Origin: Streptosporangiaceae bacterium
GTDB lineage: Bacteria; Actinomycetota; Actinomycetes; Streptosporangiales; Streptosporangiaceae
Length of the DNA: 34,840 bases
Assembly: GCA_030041195.1 (NCBI GenBank)
Contig: JASHOI010000092.1
Span: 1-34,840 of the forward strand
Reading direction: 5' to 3'
Below are positions 7,228-13,916 of the stretch, piece after piece (position 1 is the first letter of the stretch; each line of letters opens with the position of its first letter). The translations under genes were made by a program, and so were the position numbers. The notes under the pieces were generated by a model that was not told the origin of the DNA, searched no databases, and worked only from the letters and a program-made list of their open reading frames with translations.

Positions 7228-7899
7228 ATGCGCCTTGTTGTCTGCGATGCCAACCGGATCCTGTGTGAGGCGCTCGCCGCCGCACTGGAGGCCTGCGGTC
7301 ATCAGGTGTTAGCGGTCACGACGACCGCCGATGACTGCATAGAGGCGGTCTCCAGATGCCGGCCCGACGTCTGCGAGCTGGACCTTCATTTACCCGATCC
7401 GGAAGACGGCCTGCAGGCCATACGCGAGATCCGCTGCCGCTGCCCCGGCACGGCGGTGCTGGTCATCTCGGACCTGAAGGACCCGGGCATATGGAAGCAG
7501 GTCCGCGGGCTCGGGGTGGCTGGGCTTGTCGGCAAGGACCGCAGCGTCAGCCAGATCGCCGACGCGCTGCACGCGATCGGCGGCGGCAAGCCGGTGTTCG
7601 ACCCGGCGCCGGCGCAGGAGCCACCGGCCTGCGCAGCGGTGCCAATCCTGCTCACCCCCAGGGAAGCCGAAGTGCTGCGGCGGCTCGTTGTCGGCCAAGA
7701 CACCCGGCAGATGGCTCGCGAGATGGACATCGCGATCAGCACCCTGCGGACCTACGTCAGGAATCTGCTGGCCAAGCTCGGGGCGCACAGCAGGCTCGAG
7801 GCCGCGGCCGTTGCCAGCAGGGCTGACCTGGCCGTCGAGTGCTCCGCCAAGGGAGAGCTGCTCGGCGTGGGCCAGCAGGGATTCCCCCATTCGGCGTAG
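7228..7899 (+). CDS. LuxR/NarL-type response regulator
   Basis: The 223-residue protein has an N-terminal receiver domain (about 1-120) with candidate phosphoacceptor Asp52 in C-E-L-D-L-H-L-P and the conserved Lys in G-L-V-G-K-D. A C-terminal LuxR helix-turn-helix (about 145-205) contains LTPREAEVLRRLVVG and I-S-T-L-R-T-Y-V-R-N-L-L-A-K-L-G. One Asp (Asp7) remains of the usual acidic pair. No sensor kinase is encoded nearby. A GGGGGG stretch lies six bases before the ATG. It is followed after 57 bases by a second regulator of the same type, and both point toward the polysaccharide genes, so control of that locus is likely but unproven. Confidence 0.9.
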   Translation: MRLVVCDANRILCEALAAALEACGHQVLAVTTTADDCIEAVSRCRPDVCELDLHLPDPEDGLQAIREIRCRCPGTAVLVISDLKDPGIWKQVRGLGVAGLVGKDRSVSQIADALHAIGGGKPVFDPAPAQEPPACAAVPILLTPREAEVLRRLVVGQDTRQMAREMDIAISTLRTYVRNLLAKLGAHSRLEAAAVASRADLAVECSAKGELLGVGQQGFPHSA

Positions 7900-7956
7900 C
7901 GGCACCACGGCAAGCTGGGGTTTTGCCGCCCCTGGCGGTACGGAAGGCTGTCCGGC

Positions 7957-8685
7957 ATGGCGGTCAGGCTGCTCATCCTCGTAAAGGAACGGGCCTTCGC
8001 CGACGCCCTGTCCACCCGGCTGGAAGCCGAGCAGGACGTGGAGATCGTGGCGGCGCTGCACACCAGGCAGCCGTCGCCGAACCTGTTCACGGGCAGCCGG
8101 GCGAACGTGCTGCTGATAGATGCGGATCTGCCCGATGACGCCGCGTTACACCTGTGCGAGCAACTGTCCCAGCGCGGCGAGGCGCCCTCGGTGATCCTGC
8201 TCAGCCAAGCCTCGGACCCGCGGTCGATCGTGCGGGCCGTGGGCGCGGGCGCCGTCGGCTGGGTGCGCAAGGACGAGTCGCTCAGCCGCCTGATCGATGT
8301 GATCCGCGGCGCGGCCAGAAGCGAGACGTGGCTGCCGCCCAGCGAGACCGGGGAGGTGCTGCGGCTGCTGCTGCGCGGCCCCGACTCGGAACCGGAGGAG
8401 GGCGCCCGGGCGCTGGCCGTGCTGACCCCGCGCGAGCGGGAGGTGCTGGCCTGCCTCGCCGAGGGTACGCCGCGCCGCGAGCTGGCCGGTCACCTGCATA
8501 TGTCGCCCAACACGGTCCGGACTCACGTGCAGAACATCATGAATAAGCTCGGCGTGCACTCGATCCTCGAGGCCGTCGCGCTCACGCGCTCGCACCTTGC
8601 CGGTCATCCCGCCCCGGCACCCCAGTGGCGGAACCCTGGCGCCGCGGGGCCGTCGCTCACGCTCGTGCGCCGGAGATCGCGATGA
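7957..8685 (+). CDS. LuxR/NarL-type response regulator with degenerate receiver acidic pocket
   Basis: The protein has 242 residues: receiver domain about 1-125 and LuxR helix-turn-helix about 155-220 (LTPREREVLACLAEG, then MSPNTVRTHVQNIMNKLG). Asp55 in L-L-I-D-A-D-L-P and the Lys in W-V-R-K-D-E are retained. The N-terminal strand reads L-I-L-V-K-E-R-A-F, so the metal-binding Asp/Glu pair is largely lost, as in atypical or phosphorylation-independent receivers. It closely resembles the regulator at 29415-30092 (shared words include FADAL, WVRKDESL, ETWLPP, ETG and KLGVHS). GGAAGG precedes ATG by about nine bases. The stop overlaps the start of the aminotransferase gene, tying it directly to the polysaccharide operon. 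Confidence 0.9.
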   Translation: MAVRLLILVKERAFADALSTRLEAEQDVEIVAALHTRQPSPNLFTGSRANVLLIDADLPDDAALHLCEQLSQRGEAPSVILLSQASDPRSIVRAVGAGAVGWVRKDESLSRLIDVIRGAARSETWLPPSETGEVLRLLLRGPDSEPEEGARALAVLTPREREVLACLAEGTPRRELAGHLHMSPNTVRTHVQNIMNKLGVHSILEAVALTRSHLAGHPAPAPQWRNPGAAGPSLTLVRRRSR

Positions 8686-9815
8686 GCCCGGCGGGGCCGG
8701 GCGTTCCGTTCACCGACCTGGGCGCGATGACCCGTGAGGTCCGCGCCGCCGTCGAGCAGGGCTGGTCGGGCCTGCTCGACTCGAGCCGGTTCGTGGGCGC
8801 TGCCGCGGTCGAGGGCTTCGAGCGCGCGTGGGCGTCGTACTGCGGCGTGCCGTACGCGGCCGGCGTGGGCAACGGGACCGATGCCTTGCTGCTGGCCCTC
8901 CGGGCGCTGGGGATCGGCGCCGGTGACGAGGTTGTCGTGCCCGGCAACACGTTCATCGCGTCGGCCGAAGCGGTCGTCCTCGCCGGGGCAACGCCGGTCT
9001 TCACCGATGTGAGTCCCGATACGCTGCTGCTCACCCCCGGCCAGCTCGAAGCGGCCATCACCCCCCGCACCGCTGCGGTGATCGTCGTTCATCTTTACGG
9101 CCAGATGCCCGACATGGACGCGTTGAGCCGCTGTGCCGACCGGGCAGGCATCGCGCTCATCGAGGACGCGGCGCAGGCGCACGGCGCGAGCTGGCGCGGC
9201 CGCCCAGCCGGGTCGATCGGCCGAGCGGGCTGCTTCAGCTTCTACCCGGCGAAGAACCTGGGCGCCTTCGGCGACGCGGGTGCCGTGGTCACCGCGGACG
9301 GGGCGCTGGCGGATCGGGTCACGAGCATGCGCGACCACGGCCGTGGCCGGTCCCGCTACGATCACGAGCTGATCGGCACCAACAGCAGGCTCGACGCGCT
9401 GCAGGCCGTGGTGCTGGCCGCGAAACTATCCAGGCTTGATGCCTGGACCGAGGCGCGCCGGTCAATTGCCGCTCGGTACCGTGCCGCGTTCGGTGACGGG
9501 CCCGCCCGCATGGTCGCGGAGGAGCCGGGGTCGCTGGGCGCTTACCACCTGGCCGTCGTCCGGGTGCCGGACCGCGCCGCAGTTCAGCGGCAGCTCGCCG
9601 CGGCGGGGATCGAGACCCAGGTGCACTATCCGACCCCGTGCCACCGGCACCCCCCGTACCGGGGGTTCACAACGCGCCCGCTGCCGGTCGCCGAGGAGTG
9701 CTCCGGCCAGATCCTCTCGCTGCCGATGTTCCCGCACCTGACTGACGACCAGGTAAGCCGGGTGTGCGACGCGGTCCGGGGCGCGCTGGGAACAAGGGAA
9801 CCGATCCCGGCCTGA
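8682..9815 (+). CDS. DegT/DnrJ/EryC1/StrS-family sugar aminotransferase
   Basis: The protein has 377 residues from the ATG that overlaps the regulator stop and follows CGGAG; an ATG 57 bases earlier lies inside the regulator gene and is disfavoured. It shows the class hallmarks: VGNGTDALLLALRALGIG, D-E-V-V-V-P-G-N-T-F, I-E-D-A-A-Q-A-H-G and the PLP-binding Lys191 in F-Y-P-A-K-N-L-G-A-F-G-D-A-G. These enzymes transaminate a keto group on a nucleotide sugar using glutamate. A 3-keto sugar aminotransferase (WbpE/QdtB/FdtB-like) is a good guess, because the window also encodes a WlbA/WbpB-like dehydrogenase and a WbpD-like acetyltransferase. The nucleotide and sugar are not determined by the sequence alone. 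Confidence 0.93.
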   Translation: MSPAGPGVPFTDLGAMTREVRAAVEQGWSGLLDSSRFVGAAAVEGFERAWASYCGVPYAAGVGNGTDALLLALRALGIGAGDEVVVPGNTFIASAEAVVLAGATPVFTDVSPDTLLLTPGQLEAAITPRTAAVIVVHLYGQMPDMDALSRCADRAGIALIEDAAQAHGASWRGRPAGSIGRAGCFSFYPAKNLGAFGDAGAVVTADGALADRVTSMRDHGRGRSRYDHELIGTNSRLDALQAVVLAAKLSRLDAWTEARRSIAARYRAAFGDGPARMVAEEPGSLGAYHLAVVRVPDRAAVQRQLAAAGIETQVHYPTPCHRHPPYRGFTTRPLPVAEECSGQILSLPMFPHLTDDQVSRVCDAVRGALGTREPIPA

Positions 9816-10056
9816 CGCGAAACTGCATTTTCGCATGACCGCCGCCTCATATCTTTTTTCGCGCCCCGAAAATTGTGAGAAAGCAGCTACGGTGACTTCC
9901 GCCCCCACAATGTGCGGCATGCCAATACGTCAAATGGAGGCTGTGACCAGCAACGGCCCCGGGCTAGGTTCGGTGAGTGTTGGAGGGCCGGGAATTTCAC
10001 AGCCAGCCTGCGCGCGAGTTCCCGCTATTCAGTGCGCGGCAGAAAACGGGGATCTC
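9816..10056. other. Intergenic/leader region before the sugar-phosphate transferase
   Basis: These 241 bases include an A+T-rich stretch (about 9826-9895, with TTTTTT and GAAAATTGTGAG) unlike nearby coding DNA, so a promoter internal to the locus is likely here. The transferase frame is open throughout, with possible starts at 9835, 9919, 9934 and 9943, but third-position G/C bias is weak before 10057. No other gene is seen. Confidence 0.45.
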
Positions 10057-10746
10057 GTGACGGATCTTTCGGAAAGACGGGTATCGCGGCACCGGCACCA
10101 GCGGCTCGCGCCCAGCCGAGGCCGCGAAGCGGCGATACGCGCGCTGGACATCGCGGTGTCGCTGGTCGCGATCCTGGCCGCGGCTCCGCTGCTGGCGGTG
10201 CTGTGGCTGCTGGTGCGGGCCACCTCGCCCGGTTCCGGACTGTTCCGCCAGGAGCGGCTCGGCCGCAACCTGCGGCCGTTCACGATGCTGAAGCTGCGCA
10301 GCATGTACATCAGCGAGAGCGACCAGATCCATCGGGAGTGCATCGCGGGGCTGGTCTCCGGCGAGCGCGGGGCCGGATCGCGCGGGCTGTTCAAGCTGGA
10401 GACGGATCCCCGGGTCACGCCGGTGGGGGCATGGCTGCGCCGGACCAGCCTGGACGAGCTGCCGCAGCTGTTCAACGTGCTCAAGGGGGACATGTCGCTG
10501 GTCGGACCGCGCCCGGCGCTGTCGTGGGAGGCGGAGATGTGGCCCCCCGTTTACCCGGAGTACAAGCGCCGGTTCGACGTCAGGCCCGGCATGACCGGGC
10601 TGTGGCAGGTGAGCGGCCGCAGCAAGCTGCCGGTGCAGCAGTCGCTCGAGCTTGACACCGAGTACGTCCGGCGGCGGAGCTTCGTTCTTGACCTGATGAT
10701 CCTCGCCCGCACGCTGCCGGCCCTGTTCCGGGGCGGTGCGTCGTGA
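10057..10746 (+). CDS. Polyprenyl-phosphate sugar-1-phosphate transferase (WcaJ/PglC-type)
   Basis: The protein has 229 residues from the GTG preceded by ACGGGGATC; longer versions from 9835-9943 are possible. It is the bacterial sugar transferase domain: one N-terminal hydrophobic helix (V-S-L-V-A-I-L-A-A-A-P-L-L-A-V-L), then F-R-Q-E-R-L-G, F-T-M-L-K-L-R-S-M, L-R-R-T-S-L-D-E-L-P-Q-L-F-N-V-L-K-G-D-M, S-L-V-G-P-R-P and P-G-M-T-G-L-W-Q-V-S-G-R. It moves sugar-1-phosphate from a nucleotide sugar to undecaprenyl phosphate at the inner face of the membrane, which starts repeat-unit assembly. The large N-terminal four-helix part of WbaP/WcaJ proteins is absent, as in PglC-like short forms. It converges on the acetyltransferase 23 bases downstream. 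Confidence 0.9.
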   Translation: MTDLSERRVSRHRHQRLAPSRGREAAIRALDIAVSLVAILAAAPLLAVLWLLVRATSPGSGLFRQERLGRNLRPFTMLKLRSMYISESDQIHRECIAGLVSGERGAGSRGLFKLETDPRVTPVGAWLRRTSLDELPQLFNVLKGDMSLVGPRPALSWEAEMWPPVYPEYKRRFDVRPGMTGLWQVSGRSKLPVQQSLELDTEYVRRRSFVLDLMILARTLPALFRGGAS

Positions 10747-10769
10747 CGTCCGGCAGGCACGGGCGCGCC

Positions 10770-11405
10770 TCAGGCTTCCGCGGCCTGCAGCAGACCGGCG
10801 GACTCGGCGTACCTCTCGCCGGTCTGCGGGCAACGCCAGGTACCGTCGCGCTGCTGAACCAGCCGCACCCCGGCGTGGCCGACCCACCCGATGCGTCGTG
10901 CGGGCACGCCGGCGAGCAGCCCGAAGTCGGGCACGTCTCTGGTAATCACGGCGCCCGCGGCGACCAGTGCCCAGCGGCCGATCTGGCAGCCCGCCACGAC
11001 GACGGCCCGCGCGCCGAGCGAGGCGCCCTCGCGCACGATCACACCCTGCGCGTCCCAGTCCTCCGGCCGCTTGAGCCTGCCCGCCACGTCGACCGCGCGC
11101 GGAAACACGTCGTTGGTGAGGACGACGGCCGGGCCGATAAACACGCCGTCTTCCAACCGGGCGGGCTCATAAACGAGCGCGTAATTCTGCAGCTTAACGT
11201 TGTCGCCGATAATCACACCGGGGCCAACATACGCGCCTCGCCCGACGATGCAGTTACGCCCCAGGCGCGCGTGCTCCCGTATCTGCGCCAGGTGCCACAC
11301 CCGAGTACCGCTGCCGAGCACCGCGCTGTCGTCGACATCGGCTGTGGGCTGGACTTGCGAATCAAGCCGGTCCATACCGGTGGTCACCTTTCGATCCTCA
11401 CGCAT
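10770..11405 (-). CDS. Left-handed beta-helix N-acetyltransferase (WbpD/WlbB-like)
   Basis: The 211-residue protein has hexapeptide-repeat character (V-L-G-S-G-T-R-V-W-H-L-A-Q-I-R-E-H-A-R-L-type, then I-V-G-R-G-A-Y-V-G-P-G-V-I-I-G-D-N-V). It also has N-Y-A-L-V-Y-E-P-A-R-L-E-D-G-V-F-I-G-P-A and L-T-N-D-V-F-P-R-A, both typical of WbpD/WlbB/QdtC sugar N-acetyltransferases, and the end motif L-L-A-G-V-P-A-R-R-I-G-W. The tail W-R-C-P-Q-T-G-E-R-Y is also typical. It should acetylate the 3-amino group made by the aminotransferase. The start could be at 11405, or 6 or 10 codons later (GTG or ATG). It lies on the opposite strand to its neighbours, divergent from the flavoprotein with a 46-base gap. 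Confidence 0.9.
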   Translation of the reverse strand: MREDRKVTTGMDRLDSQVQPTADVDDSAVLGSGTRVWHLAQIREHARLGRNCIVGRGAYVGPGVIIGDNVKLQNYALVYEPARLEDGVFIGPAVVLTNDVFPRAVDVAGRLKRPEDWDAQGVIVREGASLGARAVVVAGCQIGRWALVAAGAVITRDVPDFGLLAGVPARRIGWVGHAGVRLVQQRDGTWRCPQTGERYAESAGLLQAAEA

Positions 11406-11451
11406 TATTGGCGGTGGTCGCCATCAACCATTCAAGCCCATGGACGGAGCC

Positions 11452-12675
11452 ATGTCTGACACCGATGTCGCTATCGTCGGCGCCGGGCCGTACGGCCTGG
11501 CCGCTGCCGCGCACCTGCGTCGAGCCGGAACCGATGTGGTGTTGCTCGGCGACCCGATGTCGTTCTGGAAGAGCATGCCATCCGGCATGCTGCTGAGGTC
11601 GAACTGGACCGCGACGTGTATCGCCGACTGTCACGGCCCGCTGTCCCTCGACGCGTACTGCGCCGCGAGCGGCGTCCGGTTTGACCGGCCAGTCGCGCTC
11701 GCCCACTTCATCGAGTACGGCACGTGGGTTCAGGAGCAGGTCGCACCGGACGTAGACCGCCGGCTGGTGACCACGCTGGACGCCGGCGACCGGGGATTTG
11801 AGCTGCTGCTCGCGGACGGAGAGCGGCTGACCGCGCGCCGCGTCGTGGTGGCGGCGGGCATCGCGCCGTTCGCCCACCGCCCATCGTTCGCGGCAGGACT
11901 GCCGTCCGGGCTCTGCTCCCACACCAGCGATCACCAGGACCTCCGCCGGTTCGCCGGATCGCGAGTGCTCGTGGTCGGAGGGGGGCAGAGCGCGCTCGAG
12001 TCCGCCGCGCTGCTGCATGAGAGCGGCGCTGAGGCCGAGGTCATCGTCCGCGAAGACCACCTGAACTGGCTGCACGGCGGGAAGTACCAGCGCATGCTCG
12101 GTCGCCTGGCGCCGCTTGTTTACGCTCCCACCGATGTCGGGCCCATGGGCCTGTCCCGGCTGGTCGCCGTGCCCGGCATGTTCCGCCTGCTCCCGCGCCG
12201 CGTCCAGGATCCGCTCGCCTACCGGGCGATCCGCCCGGCCGGTGCCGCATGGCTCACGCCCCGGCTGCCGGACGTGCCGATCACGCTGGCGCGCTCGATC
12301 GCCTCGGTGACCCCGGGGACGGCAGACCTGCTGGTCACGTTCGCGGACGGCCAGACGCAGACCGTCGATCATGTGCTCCTCGGCACCGGCTACCGCGTCG
12401 ACATAACGCGCTACCCGTTCCTGGCGCCGTCGCTGCTGGCGCGGGTCAGGCGCGCGGGCGGCTACCCGGTACTCGGGCGCGGCGCCGAGTCATCGGTCGC
12501 TGGCCTGCACTTCATCGGCGCCCCGGCGGCGTGGAGCTTCGGGCCGATCATGCGCTTCGTTTCCGGCGGATGGTACGCAGGCCGGTCGCTGGCCCGGGTG
12601 ATCACCGGCTCAGCAGAGCCTGGATCGCGGGCCGTCCGGCCCGCCAGCGTGGCCGCGAGCAGTGACGCCGGATGA
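11452..12675 (+). CDS. FAD/NADPH-dependent monooxygenase-like flavoprotein (N-oxygenase/FMO type)
   Basis: The 407-residue protein has two Rossmann motifs, V-A-I-V-G-A-G-P-Y-G-L-A near the N-terminus for FAD and V-L-V-V-G-G-G-Q-S-A-L-E in the middle for NADPH, plus a late L-L-G-T-G-Y-R-V, the counterpart of the ATG-Y motif of N-hydroxylating and Baeyer-Villiger monooxygenases. F-W-K-S-M-P-S-G-M is characteristic of the FAD-proximal loop. GGAG seven bases upstream supports this ATG over one four codons earlier. Its stop overlaps the start of the ATP-grasp gene, so the two are coupled and probably act on the same amino-sugar or appended amino acid. Which atom is oxidised is not known. Confidence 0.85.
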   Translation: MSDTDVAIVGAGPYGLAAAAHLRRAGTDVVLLGDPMSFWKSMPSGMLLRSNWTATCIADCHGPLSLDAYCAASGVRFDRPVALAHFIEYGTWVQEQVAPDVDRRLVTTLDAGDRGFELLLADGERLTARRVVVAAGIAPFAHRPSFAAGLPSGLCSHTSDHQDLRRFAGSRVLVVGGGQSALESAALLHESGAEAEVIVREDHLNWLHGGKYQRMLGRLAPLVYAPTDVGPMGLSRLVAVPGMFRLLPRRVQDPLAYRAIRPAGAAWLTPRLPDVPITLARSIASVTPGTADLLVTFADGQTQTVDHVLLGTGYRVDITRYPFLAPSLLARVRRAGGYPVLGRGAESSVAGLHFIGAPAAWSFGPIMRFVSGGWYAGRSLARVITGSAEPGSRAVRPASVAASSDAG

Positions 12676-13889
12676 GCGCGGCACCTCTGCTCGGGCCGGC
12701 TCGCCAGCGCCACCGCTCCCATGGCCGGGCGCCGGGCGCCGTCGTCATCGGCGGAGATCATCAGGGGCTGGGGATCGCGCGAAGCCTCGGGCGCCGCGGC
12801 ATCCCCGTGCACGTGATCGACGACGAAACCTCCATCGCCCGCGCGTCGCGCTTCGTGCAGCACGTCACCCGGGTCCGCGACCTGCGCGGCGAATCATCGC
12901 TGCTCGACGCCCTGGCCCTGGCCCGCCGCAGGCTTGGGCGTCCCGGGTGGGTCATCTACCCGACCCGGGACGAGAACGTCGCCGCGGTGGCGGCGAACCG
13001 GGATGTGCTCGAGGCAGATTTCAGGGTGCCGACCCCTGGGCTGGCCTCCATCCGCACCGTCTGGGATAAGCGGGAGACATACCGGCTGGCCAGGCAGCTG
13101 TCGATTCCGATACCCCGGACCTGGTTCCCGCGGACAGAAGCTGACCTGGCTGCGATCGACATGGATGGCCCGCTGGTCGTGAAGCCCGCGATCAAGGAGC
13201 ACTTCTTCTACGTCACCCGCGCCAAGGCCTGGCGCGCCGACACCCCGGCCGAGCTGGCGTCCAGTTTCCGGCGGGCCGCGGCGATCGTAGGGGACGGGGA
13301 GGTCATCGTCCAGGAGCTGATCCCCGGCGGCGGACAGGAGCAGTACGCCTACTGCGCCTTGTTCCGCGATGGCTGTGTGATCGCGGACATGACGGTGCGC
13401 CGGCGCCGCCAGCACCCGTCGGACTTCGGCCGCGCGAGCACCTTCGTCGAGACGATCTGCCTGCCGGACCTCGCCGCCCCGTCGATCCGGTTCCTGAGCG
13501 CCATCGGCTATTACGGCCTCGTCGAGCTTGAATTCAAGCGGGATCCCCGGGACAGCGCTTACAAGCTTCTCGACGTCAACGCCAGGACATGGGGATATCA
13601 CACGCTGGGACGCGCGGCGGGGGTGGACTTCCCGTACCTGATGTTCCGCGACCAGCTGGGCGAGCGCGTCGGCGAGGTGCACGCCCGGCCCGGTGTCCGC
13701 TGGGTCCGGCTGGCGACCGACCTTCCGAACGCGGTGCGCGATATCCGGTCCGGAACGTTGCGGTCACGCGATTACCTGCGCACGCTGCTCACCGTCAACA
13801 CCGAGGCGGTCTTCTCCCTCACCGATCCCCTGCCCGGGCTGTACGAGATTGCGCTGCTGCCTTATCTCGCCGTCAGGCGCGGACTGTGA
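12672..13889 (+). CDS. ATP-grasp ligase (predicted carboxylate-amine ligase)
   Basis: The 405-residue protein has an N-terminal pre-ATP-grasp segment (G-A-V-V-I-G-G-D-H-Q-G-L-G-I-A-R-S-L), the ATP-binding strands P-L-V-V-K-P-A-I-K and V-I-V-Q-E-L-I-P-G-G-G-Q-E, and the metal-binding L-V-E-L-E-F-K-R-D with L-L-D-V-N-A-R-T-W-G. This matches the COG3919-type predicted ATP-dependent carboligases. These activate a carboxylate as an acyl phosphate and join it to an amine. In a polysaccharide locus it may attach an amino acid or acid to an aminosugar. It begins in the stop of the flavoprotein gene (ATGA); no separate ribosome-binding site is evident. Substrates cannot be assigned. Confidence 0.85.
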   Translation: MSAAPLLGPARQRHRSHGRAPGAVVIGGDHQGLGIARSLGRRGIPVHVIDDETSIARASRFVQHVTRVRDLRGESSLLDALALARRRLGRPGWVIYPTRDENVAAVAANRDVLEADFRVPTPGLASIRTVWDKRETYRLARQLSIPIPRTWFPRTEADLAAIDMDGPLVVKPAIKEHFFYVTRAKAWRADTPAELASSFRRAAAIVGDGEVIVQELIPGGGQEQYAYCALFRDGCVIADMTVRRRRQHPSDFGRASTFVETICLPDLAAPSIRFLSAIGYYGLVELEFKRDPRDSAYKLLDVNARTWGYHTLGRAAGVDFPYLMFRDQLGERVGEVHARPGVRWVRLATDLPNAVRDIRSGTLRSRDYLRTLLTVNTEAVFSLTDPLPGLYEIALLPYLAVRRGL

Positions 13890-13916
13890 CCGTCCCCCGG
13901 CAGCAAGGAGGACCCG

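Noticed and set aside
9835..10056. N-terminal extension of the sugar-phosphate transferase
   Set aside because: The added 74 residues show weak coding bias and no similarity to the transferase N-terminal helices; a start at 10057 has a better ribosome site, though the choice is uncertain.
10743..11459. Plus-strand frame opposite the acetyltransferase
   Set aside because: The minus strand encodes a clear left-handed beta-helix with family motifs; the plus frame has no recognisable domain.
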